From: CAYLMM01 sp964646035
GTDB taxonomy: Bacteria > Krumholzibacteriota > Krumholzibacteriia > LZORAL124-64-63
Direction: 5' to 3'
Assembly: GCA_964646035.1 (NCBI GenBank)
Contig: CAZYDJ010000001.1
Span: 1-64,000, forward strand
DNA length: 64,000 nt
The notes under the pieces were generated by a model. That model did no database searches. It worked only from the letters and a program-made list of their open reading frames with translations, and was not told the origin of the DNA. Positions 50,664 to 59,609 of this stretch are shown here, piece after piece (the first letter of the stretch is position 1; the number at the start of each line of letters is the position of its first letter). Made by a program: the position numbers and the translations under genes.

Positions 50664-51218
50664 CTAGTACATGGCCTTGATGCGGCCCCAGGTCGAATCC
50701 TGGTTCTCCACCAGCGTGTTGCCGATCAGACGGATCGCCCAGATACCGGCTTCCTGCGCCGAGATCGCCAATCTGTCCGCTTCCGGCGGAGCGCTCAACG
50801 TGATCGTCTGGGCCAGCGTGGTCGTGCTCGAGGCGCTGCCGGACGGGGTCGCGCCGGTATAGAGAAACGCCCGGGTGCTGCCCGCCATGTGGGCCTCGTA
50901 GACGTCTATCTCCACCGAAGTGATCCCTTCGATGTTCGTGAGATCGACTTCGATGCGTCCGCCCATCACGTACGGCCCGGTCCCGGCGGAGACATCGACC
51001 CAGGTGACGATGCAGTAGCCGGCCCCGACCGCGTCCTCGGCCGTAGTGCTGACGTAGCACAGCATGCAATTGCCCTGTTGCCAGTCGACATCGCATACCG
51101 GCGGGTTCGGGCTCTGTGACAGATCGATGGTGATTGTCTCAGCCAGAGCGGGAACCGCCAAGGATGCCGACATCAGGACAATGACCAAGATCCCTGCCCA
51201 TAAACGATTTGCAGACAT
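50664..51218 (-). CDS. Secreted protein sharing the FG-x-IK-type C-terminal tail
   Basis: This 184-residue protein has a signal peptide (NRLWAGILVIVLMSASLAVPALA); the ATG at 51218 follows GGGGGAGGTC. The body is beta-rich with Cys pairs (VCDVDWQQGNCMLCYVS; GGRIEVDLTNIEGITSVEIDVYE) and is not homologous by eye to the OB-like paralogues at 4-6 kb. Its last residues, TLVENQDSTWGRIKAMY, nevertheless match their tail (V-[DE]-N...[FW]-G-x-[IVM]-K-[AS]-[LM]-[YF]). That makes the tail a separate module. No enzyme motif is seen. About 235 bases without a gene follow on the left, with only a weak GC-rich hairpin near 50620-50660. Confidence 0.75.
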   Translation of the reverse strand: MSANRLWAGILVIVLMSASLAVPALAETITIDLSQSPNPPVCDVDWQQGNCMLCYVSTTAEDAVGAGYCIVTWVDVSAGTGPYVMGGRIEVDLTNIEGITSVEIDVYEAHMAGSTRAFLYTGATPSGSASSTTTLAQTITLSAPPEADRLAISAQEAGIWAIRLIGNTLVENQDSTWGRIKAMY

Positions 51219-51341
51219 GACCTCCCCCTTCGGAAAATTAATCCGGAACCCAACGGTCATGTTCGGATGATATCACAAAATCAGATGGAATTTATAGATT
51301 ATCAAAACCGACTGCAGCGACGACATCCGGCCGGAACGGAT

Positions 51342-52469
51342 TCAGATCCCTCCGGTCTCCTTGCTGCGCCAGATATACCAGGTCGCCAGGGAACGGTAGG
51401 GACGCCACTTTTCGGCGGCTTTCTCGATGGTCGCGGTGTCCGGTTCGGCCGCCAGCCCGTAAAGCGCCTGGAATCCCTGTCGTAAGCCCAGATCGCCGAC
51501 CGGCAACACGTCCAGGCGACCGAGATGGAAGATCAGGAACATCTCGGCCGACCAGCGGCCCAGGCCGCGCACCGCGGTCAACGATTCGATCACGGCCTCG
51601 TCGTCGAGGCGGGACAGCCGGGGCAGGTCCAGCCTGCCGTCGCCCACCCGGGACGCCAGATCCCGCAAGTAGGAGATCTTGGGGAAGGATAGGCCGACGG
51701 AGCGCAGGTCGGTATCGGAGAGCGAATCCAATTCGCCGGGCGCGGGAAAACCGGGACCGGAGGTAAGAGAGATCACCCGGCCGGCTATGGTCGCCGCCGC
51801 CTTCATCGAAAGCTGCTGGTGAACGATGGATTCGACCAGAACGTCATAGGGGTCGCCGGGAGGGCCCACCCGGGGCAGATAAGGCCCGGCCAGGTCGATG
51901 ACCTGCCGCAAACGGCGATCGCATTGCCTGAGCTGGGCGATGCCGGCGGCGTGATCCGGATTCAGGACCACCCCCTCGGCGAAGAGCATCCTGGCCTTGA
52001 GCCGCGGACCGCCGGACGCTGAAAAACCGCCGAGGAATCTTTGCGCGGTGATCACGCGATGGCAGGGAACCACCATCGGCACCGGATTGGCCCCCATGGC
52101 CCCGCCGACGGCCCTGGCGGCGCCCGGGCTCCGACAGCGGGAAGCCAGTTCGCCGTATGTCGTCACTTCGCCGGGGTCGACGCGCCTCAGGGCGCGATAG
52201 ACGCGGCGATAAAATGCGGGACAGCCGGAAAGGTCAACCGGGACGTCGCGCAGGTCGTCGGGACGGCCCGATAGATGGGCGACCACCCGGCGGATCAGCC
52301 GGCGGGCGGGCAACGGCGTACGTGGCGTCGCTTCCAGCCGCTCGGAAATCCTGGCGCGATCGTCCCCGGGCAGCAGGAACACGTCGATGCCGCCGCGGGT
52401 CCAGGCGAAAGCGCAACCGCCGATAGGCGTGTCGAAGACACAGGCTCCGGGCTTCTCTTGGCTGAACAT
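51342..52469 (-). CDS. Fusion DNA repair enzyme: Ogt methyltransferase plus AlkA-type glycosylase
   Basis: This 375-residue protein carries two full repair domains. Residues about 75-165 form the O6-alkylguanine-DNA methyltransferase core (VTTYGELASRCRSPGAARAVGGAMGANP and the active-site PCHRVI, Cys136). Residues about 175-370 form an HhH-GPD DNA glycosylase of the AlkA kind (ESIVHQQLSMKAA; HhH turn AVRGLGRWSAE 299-309; catalytic Asp326 in LPVGDLGLRQGF). The first removes alkyl groups from guanine O6 and is used up; the second excises alkylated bases such as 3-methyladenine. There is no Ada regulatory domain. The gene stands alone. Confidence 0.9.
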   Translation of the reverse strand: MFSQEKPGACVFDTPIGGCAFAWTRGGIDVFLLPGDDRARISERLEATPRTPLPARRLIRRVVAHLSGRPDDLRDVPVDLSGCPAFYRRVYRALRRVDPGEVTTYGELASRCRSPGAARAVGGAMGANPVPMVVPCHRVITAQRFLGGFSASGGPRLKARMLFAEGVVLNPDHAAGIAQLRQCDRRLRQVIDLAGPYLPRVGPPGDPYDVLVESIVHQQLSMKAAATIAGRVISLTSGPGFPAPGELDSLSDTDLRSVGLSFPKISYLRDLASRVGDGRLDLPRLSRLDDEAVIESLTAVRGLGRWSAEMFLIFHLGRLDVLPVGDLGLRQGFQALYGLAAEPDTATIEKAAEKWRPYRSLATWYIWRSKETGGI

Positions 52470-52652
52470 CGAACTCCCCGGGAAAACGCCCCGCCAAGGG
52501 GCCGTGATTCGTAGCTGGCATTATATCCGTCGGCCGCAATGAAGCCAATTTGTTGTTCAACGACAACGGCGAACATCCTATGATGGCGGGGATCGATCGC
52601 TCGCGACCTGGCGGGCAAATTCCATCTCGAATCCGACCGGAGAACCGAATTG

Positions 52653-54896
52653 ATGAACTTATCGCCCCGCCGGTTTTCGCCCGCCGCAATCGCCGTCGCG
52701 TCAGGCCTTCTCTGTGTCCTGTTCGCCTCTCCCTCTTCCGCCGCAACCGACGAATCGCCCCTGAACGTGCCGCTCGTCTCTTCGGGGGTGGACGTGGACG
52801 GCGTGCTCGACGAACCCGTCTGGAGCCGGGCCCGGCGGCTGGAGCTCACCTACGAAGTCGAACCCGGCGACAACATCCCGCCCCCGGTCAAAACCGCGGT
52901 ATTGATCGCCTACGACACCAACCGCCTGCTGGTGGCCTTCGTCGCCGACGATCCCGATCCGGGCTCGATCAGGGCGCGCATTTCGGATCGGGACGGGCTA
53001 TATGACGACGACTGGGTGTCGATCGTGCTGGACACCTTCAACGATCAGCGGCGCTCGTTCACTTTCTTCTGCAATCCCCTCGGCGTTCAGGCCGACGGCG
53101 TCGAGACCTCGACATCGGGAGTGGACATCTCCTGGGACGCCATCTGGGAATCGGCGGGACGGATCACGGCCGAGGGATACGTCGTGGAGATGGCGATTCC
53201 GTTCTGTTCCCTGCGCTTCCAACAAAGCGAAGGGGATCAGATCTGGGGATTCGACGCTGTGCGCCTCTGGCCGCGGCAGGATCGGCACAAGATCGGGCTC
53301 GTTCCCCGCGACCGGGACAACGACTGTTATCTCTGCCAGACGGCCGCCATAGTCGGTTTCTCGGGCGCTGCTCCCGGCCATAACCTGGAGATCGATCCCA
53401 CGTTTTCGATGCTGTGGACCGATCAGCGGTATCCCTTCCCCGGGGGCGACTTCCACCAGATCGAGCGGCGGAGGGAGCCGGGCATCACCGCGCGCTGGGG
53501 ATTCACTCCGAATCTGACCCTGGCCGCAACCGCAAACCCGGATTTTTCCCAGGTCGAGGCCGACGCCGCCCAGCTCGAAGTGAATACTCCGTTCACGCTC
53601 TTCTACCCGGAAAAACGACCGTTCTTCATGGAGGGCGCCGATTACTTCACATCCCGCCTGCGCGCCGTCCATACCCGCACCCTGCTCGACCCCGTCTGGG
53701 GAACGAAGGTGGCCGGCAAGGAGGGGGCCGACGCCGTCGGGGCGTTCTTCGTCCGCGACGACAAGACCCGGCTGCTTTTTCCCGGTCCTGAATCATCGAG
53801 CGTGCGGGATCTGGACCGTCAATCATCCAACGCCGCCGTACGTTGGCGGCGCGACCTCGGCGGAGCGTCCCAGGTAGGACTGATCGCCACCGACCGCGAG
53901 TCGGGAAACTACTCGAACCGGATGGCCGGAGCCGATGCTTCGATCCGACTGACCCGCAGCGACCGGCTGCAGGTGCAGTGGTTGGCGTCACGCACCGATT
54001 ATCCCGAAGACATCTCCCGCGCCTTCGGCCAATCCGCCGAGCCCTTCAGCGGCCAGGTCGTCGATGTCCTGTTCAACCACGGCACCCGCGACCTGGATGT
54101 CTACGGCGTCTTCCGGGACGTCGACGACGAGTTCAGGGCCGACCTGGGGTTCATGCCCCAGGTGGGACATCGATTCTGGGAAGGCGGAGCGGACTGGACC
54201 TGGCGCCGGCGCAGCGGTTCCTGGTTCAATCTGCTTTCGCTCGGCGCCGCCGGATTCCGCCAGGAAAAGAGCGGCGGCGAAATGCTGCTGGAGGCGGGAG
54301 TCTTCGAGATGAACTACCGCGGCCCCAGCCAGTCCTACTGCTGGGTCTCGGCCAACTTGGGCCGGCGGGGGTTCCGCGGCCGGGAATTCGACGACGACCA
54401 CGTCGAGTTCGAGGCGGGGATCCTGCCCAACGGCTGGCTGGCCCTGTCCGTGGAAGGCGATATCGGCGACGGCATCGATGTGGAAAACGTGGAGCAGGGC
54501 AACCGCATCATGTTGCGGCCGATGATCGAGGCCCGCCTGGGCCGGCATCTATCGGTTGTCCTGGACCACGCCTACGAGCGGATGCGCGAGAACGGTGAGC
54601 ATCTCTACACCGACAACCTGAGCCAGGCCCGGTTGGTCTGGCAGCTGGATCGCCGCACTTTCCTGCGCGCCATCCTCCAATACGAGGATCTGGATCGTAA
54701 TCCATCCCTCTACCCGGATTATTTCGAAGAAAAACAAAAGGCGCTGTTCACGCAGTTGCTCTTTTCCTACAAACTGAATCCCCAGACCGTGTTTTTCCTG
54801 GGATATTCGGATAATCGATACGGCGACCAGGATATCGACTTGACCAGGGGCGATAGAACCATATTCATGAAGATCGGTTACGCTTGGATGATCTAG
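52653..54896 (+). CDS. DUF5916 outer-membrane protein with CBM9-like domain
   Basis: This 747-residue protein has a signal peptide (FSPAAIAVASGLLCVLFASPSSA). An N-terminal CBM9-like sandwich covers residues about 40-230 (VDGVLDEPVWSRARRLE; TAVLIAYDTNRLLVAFVADDPDP; DDDWVSIVLDTFNDQRRSFTFFCNP). The DUF5916 barrel follows (ARWGFTPNLTLAATANPDFSQVEADAAQLEVNT; YPEKRPFFMEGADYF), running in alternating strands to KIGYAWMI. The function of the family is unknown; transport or surface binding of carbohydrate-like material is suggested by the CBM9 fold. The ATG at 52653 is used rather than the TTG before it. It has its own terminator-like hairpin. Confidence 0.88.
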   Translation: MNLSPRRFSPAAIAVASGLLCVLFASPSSAATDESPLNVPLVSSGVDVDGVLDEPVWSRARRLELTYEVEPGDNIPPPVKTAVLIAYDTNRLLVAFVADDPDPGSIRARISDRDGLYDDDWVSIVLDTFNDQRRSFTFFCNPLGVQADGVETSTSGVDISWDAIWESAGRITAEGYVVEMAIPFCSLRFQQSEGDQIWGFDAVRLWPRQDRHKIGLVPRDRDNDCYLCQTAAIVGFSGAAPGHNLEIDPTFSMLWTDQRYPFPGGDFHQIERRREPGITARWGFTPNLTLAATANPDFSQVEADAAQLEVNTPFTLFYPEKRPFFMEGADYFTSRLRAVHTRTLLDPVWGTKVAGKEGADAVGAFFVRDDKTRLLFPGPESSSVRDLDRQSSNAAVRWRRDLGGASQVGLIATDRESGNYSNRMAGADASIRLTRSDRLQVQWLASRTDYPEDISRAFGQSAEPFSGQVVDVLFNHGTRDLDVYGVFRDVDDEFRADLGFMPQVGHRFWEGGADWTWRRRSGSWFNLLSLGAAGFRQEKSGGEMLLEAGVFEMNYRGPSQSYCWVSANLGRRGFRGREFDDDHVEFEAGILPNGWLALSVEGDIGDGIDVENVEQGNRIMLRPMIEARLGRHLSVVLDHAYERMRENGEHLYTDNLSQARLVWQLDRRTFLRAILQYEDLDRNPSLYPDYFEEKQKALFTQLLFSYKLNPQTVFFLGYSDNRYGDQDIDLTRGDRTIFMKIGYAWMI

Positions 54897-54900
54897 GCCT

Positions 54901-54957
54901 TTCCAGGGCAACAAAAACGGCTAAATCCCGTAGTTTCAGCCGTTGCGTTTCCTGGAA
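54901..54957. terminator. Long interrupted hairpin after the DUF5916 gene
   Basis: Inner arms AACGGCT/AGCCGTT and outer arms TTCCAGG/CCTGGAA (54901-54907, 54951-54957) form a two-part stem between the DUF5916 stop and the tricorn gene. A terminator is likely; no clean T run is present. Confidence 0.6.
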
Positions 54958-55052
54958 TGACCGCCGACCCATCACACCATATCCGGCGCCTTCCGCAATC
55001 AGCGTCTCCCGCCGACGCGTCGATCGGATGCAACGCCGCTCGGGAGCCGTCC

Positions 55053-58000
55053 ATGAATAACCATCCGATTCCAGCCTCCGGCAGGGCTCTGTCTGCCCTC
55101 GCGGTAGTCCTCATCGCCGTCCTGGCGATAGGCGCCGCCGCCACCGCCTCCCCCGCCGACAACAGCAAGCCGCTTTGGATGCGCGAGCCCGCCATCTCGC
55201 CGGACGGACAGACCATCGTCTTCCGCTATCTGGGCGATCTGTGGCGGGTGCCGAGCGAAGGAGGCGAAGCCGTCCGGCTGACGGTGAACGCAGCCTTCGA
55301 CACCAGCCCCGTCTGGTCGCCCGACGGAAGCCTGTTGGCCTTCGCATCCGACCGCTACGGCAATTTCGATGTCTTCCTGATGCCGGCCGCCGGGGGAAGC
55401 GCCACCCGGCTGACTTTCAATTCCGCCGCCGACGCCCCGACCAGCTTCACCTCCGACGGCGGGAACGTGCTCTTTTCCTCGACCCGGGTGGATGATCCGG
55501 CCAACATCGAGTATCCCCACCCGCGAGCCCTGCCCGAACTGTATTCGGTGCCGGTCTCCGGAGGGCGGCCCACTCAGGTGCTGACGACTCCGGCCGCCGA
55601 CGCCGTCTACGACCGCGCCGGCAAGAGGATGGCCTACACCGACCGCAAGGGCCTGGAGGATCTCTATCGCAAGCATCACCGTTCTTCCTTCGCCCTGGAC
55701 GTTTGGCTTTACGATGTCGCTTCCGGCGAGCACGCCAAACTGACCGGCTTCGACGGCGAGGATCGCGAACCGGTGTGGACGCCCGATCAGAAAGGGCTGT
55801 TCTTCCTCAGCGAACGCGACGGCACCTTCAACGTCTGGCGGATGGACCTCGCCGATCCCGACGGCCCGGTCCAGTTGACCCGACATACCCGCCATCCCGC
55901 CCGCTCCCTGAGCGGCAGCGATGCGGGAGACCTCTGCTACAGCCAGGACGGCGAGATCTGGCTGCTCGCATCCGGAACTTCCGAACCGCGGAAACTCGAG
56001 ATATCGATCATCGCCGGCGACCGCGAAAATCCGGCCGAGTATCTGGCGTTGAACAAGCGGATCACGGAGATCTCGATCTCGCCGGCCGGCAAGGAGATGG
56101 CCTTCGTGGCCCGCGGCGAGGTCTTCGTCTGCTCGATCGAGCACGGCCTCACCCGCCGCATCACCGACACTCCGCAACAGGAACGGTCCGTCGACTTCAG
56201 CCCCGACGGCAGGTCGTTGATCTACGCCGGCGAACGCGGCGGCAGCTGGAACCTCTATCGGGCCGACATCGCCCGCGACGAGGATCCGTTCTTCTACAAC
56301 GCGACGATCGTCGACGAGACGCCGGTCCTCGAATCGGGCCATGAAACGTTCCAGCCCAGCTGGTCGCCCGACGGCGGCGAAGTCGCCTTCATCGAGGACC
56401 GCACCGTGTTGCGCGTCATAAACCTGGATTCGGGCGAGATCCGCACCGTGCTGCCCGGCGACCGCAACTATTCCTACGCCGACGGCGATCAGTGGTACGA
56501 CTGGTCTCCCGACGGCAAGTGGTTCCTCGTCACATTCCTCAGCCCCAAGCGCTGGTCGGAAGATGTGGGCCTGGCTCCCTCCTCCGGAAAGGGCGAGCTG
56601 ATCAACCTCACCTTCAGCGGCTACGAGGACTCGGCTCCGCGCTGGGCCATGAAGGGCGAGATGATGTTCTGGTTCTCCGACCGCAACGGGCTGCGCCGTC
56701 ACGGCGGCGGCGGCTCGCAGCACGACGTTTTCGCATCATTCTTCACCGAGAAGGCCTGGGACCGGTTCCGGCTGAGCGAAGCGGAGCTCGAGCTCGCCAA
56801 GTTGGCCGAGGATAACGCGGAAAAGGCCGAGAAGGACGACGACAAGGGTAAGAAGGACGAGAAGGGCGAGAAGGACGGCGACAAGAAGGCCAAGAAGCTG
56901 CCGAGCGGCTTCACGCCTCCCGAGCCGATGGATCCGGTCAAGCTGGATCTCGACCGCATCGAGGATCGCACCCTGCGCCTGACCACCCACTCCGCCCGCA
57001 TGGCCGACGCCGTGCTCACCCCGGACGGCGAGCAGTTGCTCTACCTCGCCCAGTTCGAGGAGGGCTTCGATCTCTGGAGCTACAAGCACCGCGAGAAGGA
57101 GATCAAACGTCTGGTCAAGCTGGACGCGGAACGGGCCGGCGACCTGATCATGGGCCCCGAGGGCAAGAAGGTCTACCTGCTGGCCGACGGCAAGCCGATC
57201 GGCGTGGAAATCGAGTCGGGCAAGATGAAGCCGGTGGGATTCGACGCCCACATGAACCTGGACCGCTCCGCCGAGCGGGAATACCTCTTCGAGCACGTCT
57301 GGCGCCAGATCCACCAGAAATTCTACCAGCAGGATATGCACGGCGTGGACTGGAAACGCTACAAGGCTGATTACGCCGGCTTCCTGCCCCACATCAACAA
57401 CAACTACGACTTCTCCGAACTGCTCGACGAGATGCTGGGCGAGTTGAACGCTTCGCATACCGGGGCCGGCTACGTTCCCGACGGGGAAGGCGGCGACAAA
57501 ACGGCGGCGCTGGGCGCCTTCTTCGATCCCGATCACGGCGGAGACGGACTGAAAATCGCCGAAATCATGCCCAAGAGCCCGTTGCTGAGGGACGGCACGC
57601 GGATCGAGCCGGGAGTTATCATCGAGAAGATCGACGGCATGACCGTCAAGCGGGGCGAAAACTACTTCCCGCTGCTGAACCACAAGGCCGGCAAGGCGGT
57701 GCTGCTGTCGTTGCGCGAGGCCGACGGCAAGGACCGGTGGGAAGAAACGGTCAAGCCCATATCCCGCTCCCGGCAGAACGCATTGCTCTACGAACGCTGG
57801 ATCGAATCCCGCCGCGCCGAAGTCGAACGCATCTCCGGCGGCAGATTGGGCTACGCGCATATCGCCACGATGAGCGACCGGTATTATCGCGAAGCGTTCT
57901 CCCAGATCCTCGGACGCTACAGCGACAAGGAAGGCCTGGTGGTAGACACCCGATTCAACAACGGCGGCAACCTGACCGAAGTGCTCTGCACTTTCCTCAG

Positions 58001-58403
58001 CGGCAAACGTTTCTCGCGAAACGTTCCCCGCGGCCAGCAGATAGGCGAAGAGCCCTGGTCCCGCTGGCATCGGCCGTCGATCGTCCTGATGAACGAGGGC
58101 AACTACTCCGACGCCCACTATTTCCCGTGGGCCTATCGAGAGCTGGGTATCGGCAAACTGGTCGGGATGCCGGTTGCCGGAACCGCGACCGCGGTCTGGT
58201 GGGAGAGCCTCCAGGATCGCTCGCTCTACTTCGGGATGCCGATGGTGGGAGTGATGGACAACCAGGGCCGACTGCTGGAAAACCGGCAGCTCGAACCCGA
58301 TTTCCTGGTGGACAACGATCCTGTCTCGGCGGCCGCCGGCCGGGATCTCCAGTTGGAAAAGGCAGTGCAGGAACTGCTGGCCGAGATCGACGCCGCGAAG
58401 TAG
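55053..58403 (+). CDS. Tricorn-type S41 peptidase
   Basis: The 1116 residues start at ATG 55053 (GGGAG upstream), with a membrane or signal segment (ALSALAVVLIAVLAIGAAATA). Two beta-propellers carry WD40-like/TolB-type repeats (PAISPDGQTIVFRYLGDLWRV; SPVWSPDGSLLAFASDRYGN; PSWSPDGGEVAFI). A lysine/glutamate-rich linker spans about residues 590-620. A helical C1 part, a PDZ domain (KIAEIMPKSPLLRDGTRIEPG) and the S41 protease domain complete it. Candidate catalytic residues are Ser801-His802 (NASHTG), Ser1019 (NEGNYSDAH) and Glu1076. It cuts peptides and, from its leader, probably acts in the periplasm, unlike archaeal cytosolic tricorn. Confidence 0.92.
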   Translation: MNNHPIPASGRALSALAVVLIAVLAIGAAATASPADNSKPLWMREPAISPDGQTIVFRYLGDLWRVPSEGGEAVRLTVNAAFDTSPVWSPDGSLLAFASDRYGNFDVFLMPAAGGSATRLTFNSAADAPTSFTSDGGNVLFSSTRVDDPANIEYPHPRALPELYSVPVSGGRPTQVLTTPAADAVYDRAGKRMAYTDRKGLEDLYRKHHRSSFALDVWLYDVASGEHAKLTGFDGEDREPVWTPDQKGLFFLSERDGTFNVWRMDLADPDGPVQLTRHTRHPARSLSGSDAGDLCYSQDGEIWLLASGTSEPRKLEISIIAGDRENPAEYLALNKRITEISISPAGKEMAFVARGEVFVCSIEHGLTRRITDTPQQERSVDFSPDGRSLIYAGERGGSWNLYRADIARDEDPFFYNATIVDETPVLESGHETFQPSWSPDGGEVAFIEDRTVLRVINLDSGEIRTVLPGDRNYSYADGDQWYDWSPDGKWFLVTFLSPKRWSEDVGLAPSSGKGELINLTFSGYEDSAPRWAMKGEMMFWFSDRNGLRRHGGGGSQHDVFASFFTEKAWDRFRLSEAELELAKLAEDNAEKAEKDDDKGKKDEKGEKDGDKKAKKLPSGFTPPEPMDPVKLDLDRIEDRTLRLTTHSARMADAVLTPDGEQLLYLAQFEEGFDLWSYKHREKEIKRLVKLDAERAGDLIMGPEGKKVYLLADGKPIGVEIESGKMKPVGFDAHMNLDRSAEREYLFEHVWRQIHQKFYQQDMHGVDWKRYKADYAGFLPHINNNYDFSELLDEMLGELNASHTGAGYVPDGEGGDKTAALGAFFDPDHGGDGLKIAEIMPKSPLLRDGTRIEPGVIIEKIDGMTVKRGENYFPLLNHKAGKAVLLSLREADGKDRWEETVKPISRSRQNALLYERWIESRRAEVERISGGRLGYAHIATMSDRYYREAFSQILGRYSDKEGLVVDTRFNNGGNLTEVLCTFLSGKRFSRNVPRGQQIGEEPWSRWHRPSIVLMNEGNYSDAHYFPWAYRELGIGKLVGMPVAGTATAVWWESLQDRSLYFGMPMVGVMDNQGRLLENRQLEPDFLVDNDPVSAAAGRDLQLEKAVQELLAEIDAAK

Positions 58404-58433
58404 GCGGATCGATTCCCCGGTCGCCGGCCGATG

Positions 58434-58461
58434 CCGGAGCCGGAACCGGAGCCGGAACCGG
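58434..58461. repeat. Short CCGGAGCCGGAA tandem repeat
   Basis: The unit ccggagccggaa occurs twice plus a partial copy between the tricorn stop and its terminator. It is simple sequence with no visible role. Confidence 0.6.
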
Positions 58462-58470
58462 ACAAGACAG

Positions 58471-58498
58471 AAGCCCCGCCGCTGATGCGGCGGGGCTT
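58471..58498. terminator. Perfect 12-bp hairpin between convergent genes
   Basis: AAGCCCCGCCGC and GCGGCGGGGCTT pair around tgat, followed by TTC on each strand. It lies between the tricorn gene (plus) and the RRM gene (minus). Confidence 0.8.
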
Positions 58499-58521
58499 CA
58501 TTCTCTCAGTCCCGAAAGACC

Positions 58522-58803
58522 CTACCAGCGAGGGCCGCGATCTCCGCGATCTCCACGCGGAGGACGGGGACGGGCTTCGTTCACCGTCAGGTTCCTGCCC
58601 TCCCAGGCCTGACCGTCCAGAGCCGTGATGGCGGCCCTGGCCTCGTTCTCTTCCGGCATCTCGACAAAACCGAAACCGCGAGAGCGGCCGGTCTCCCGAT
58701 CAGTGACGATGGAAGCATTGTCGACCTTGCCATGCTCGGAGAAGAGCTGGCTCATGCCTTCGTCGGTGGACTGGAAGCTCAGGTTTCCAACATAGATTCT
58801 CAC
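58522..58803 (-). CDS. RRM RNA-binding protein
   Basis: This 93-residue protein is a single RRM: RNP2 is IYVGNLSFQ (residues 3-11) and RNP1 is RGFGFVEMP (about 44-52). A short Arg/Gly-rich tail follows (PRPPRGDRGDRGPRW). The GTG at 58803 is used; AGGA lies 10 bases upstream, and the longer frame upstream has no RRM-like residues. Bacterial RRM proteins of this size are single-stranded RNA binders, often cold- or stress-related. The gene stands alone between terminators. Confidence 0.93.
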   Translation of the reverse strand: MRIYVGNLSFQSTDEGMSQLFSEHGKVDNASIVTDRETGRSRGFGFVEMPEENEARAAITALDGQAWEGRNLTVNEARPRPPRGDRGDRGPRW

Positions 58804-58982
58804 AGCGGGCTCGTCCTTCTGTCTTCGGGCAGCCGTTTGTCCCAACTCAGCTCGACTGGGACGCATCCGGCCTGATCCCGACTTGATACACACCGGCCCC
58901 CGGCCGGATAGCAATTTTATAGTACTCAAATCCGGAAAAATCCAAGGGAATCCGCCTGAATCATCAATTTTGAATTACGCAA

Positions 58983-59008
58983 AACGGGGGCCCTTGCAGG
59001 CCCCCGTT
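58983..59008. terminator. Rho-independent terminator
   Basis: AACGGGGGCC and GGCCCCCGTT form a perfect 10-bp stem around cttgca; TTTT follows on the minus strand. It ends the transcript of the gene at 59028-59564. Confidence 0.85.
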
Positions 59009-59027
59009 GATGCTGAAAAAACCGGAA

Positions 59028-59564
59028 TCAGACTGTCTTCTGCTTTTCCTTGCGGCCCTTCACCACCAGCCAGGCGCCGCCGACAATGATCAGCACCGAC
59101 CACCAATCCTCGATCCACTCCATCGAAACGTCGAATTTCGATTCCAGCAGGATGAGCGTTCCGATGATGATCAATACGCTTCCGCCGGCGATGGTGCCGC
59201 CCCGGCCCGGCATGAGGAATCCCTCGGGAATGATCGCCGGTTTACCTTCGGCCATGGCCTGGTTGACCAGGCTCGCCCGACGTACCGCGTCGATGATGTT
59301 ATAGAGGCAGAAGAATCCCAGGAAGATGCCCAGCAACGGCTCCAGCCCCACCACGCCCATGCTCAGGGCCGTAACCGTGACGGCGAAGATCGCCATGTGG
59401 ATGAAACCGAGCTGGTAGTACCCCAGGTAGATCTGCCCCAGTCCGGGCATCAGCGAGAGGAACCCCGCCAGCGTCGGCGACTTGGCGGTGAAGTAAGGGT
59501 TGTGCCTCGTGCCGTCTCCGGCGCCTATTTTCTGCTGATCCTGCGAATCGTAGTTGGTGTTCAT
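59028..59564 (-). CDS. Small multi-pass membrane protein (TM2/DUF5668-like)
   Basis: This 178-residue protein has four or five membrane helices. The first block, SPTLAGFLSLMPGLGQIYLGYYQLGF, has the P-G-x-G-Q-x-Y-x-G pattern of TM2-type proteins. The end, GGSVLIIIGTLILLE, then WWSVLIIVGGAWLVVKG, resembles LiaI/LiaF-type or DUF5668 helical hairpins. A soluble N-terminus of about 25 residues and a short loop around residue 110 separate them. It lies 45 bases after the anti-sigma gene, so it may be a target or member of that ECF operon. No function is established. Confidence 0.75.
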   Translation of the reverse strand: MNTNYDSQDQQKIGAGDGTRHNPYFTAKSPTLAGFLSLMPGLGQIYLGYYQLGFIHMAIFAVTVTALSMGVVGLEPLLGIFLGFFCLYNIIDAVRRASLVNQAMAEGKPAIIPEGFLMPGRGGTIAGGSVLIIIGTLILLESKFDVSMEWIEDWWSVLIIVGGAWLVVKGRKEKQKTV

Positions 59565-59609
59565 GACTGCCTCCTCGTTCTATCTGCGATTGTTCTTCGA
59601 ATCCAATTT

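Noticed and set aside
54999..56723. Minus-strand open frame opposite the tricorn gene
   Set aside because: It has no recognisable domain, and the opposite strand carries propeller repeats and catalytic motifs.
58434..58461. CCGGAGCCGGAA repeat as a CRISPR or regulatory array
   Set aside because: Units are 12 bases and directly adjacent without spacers; simple sequence only.
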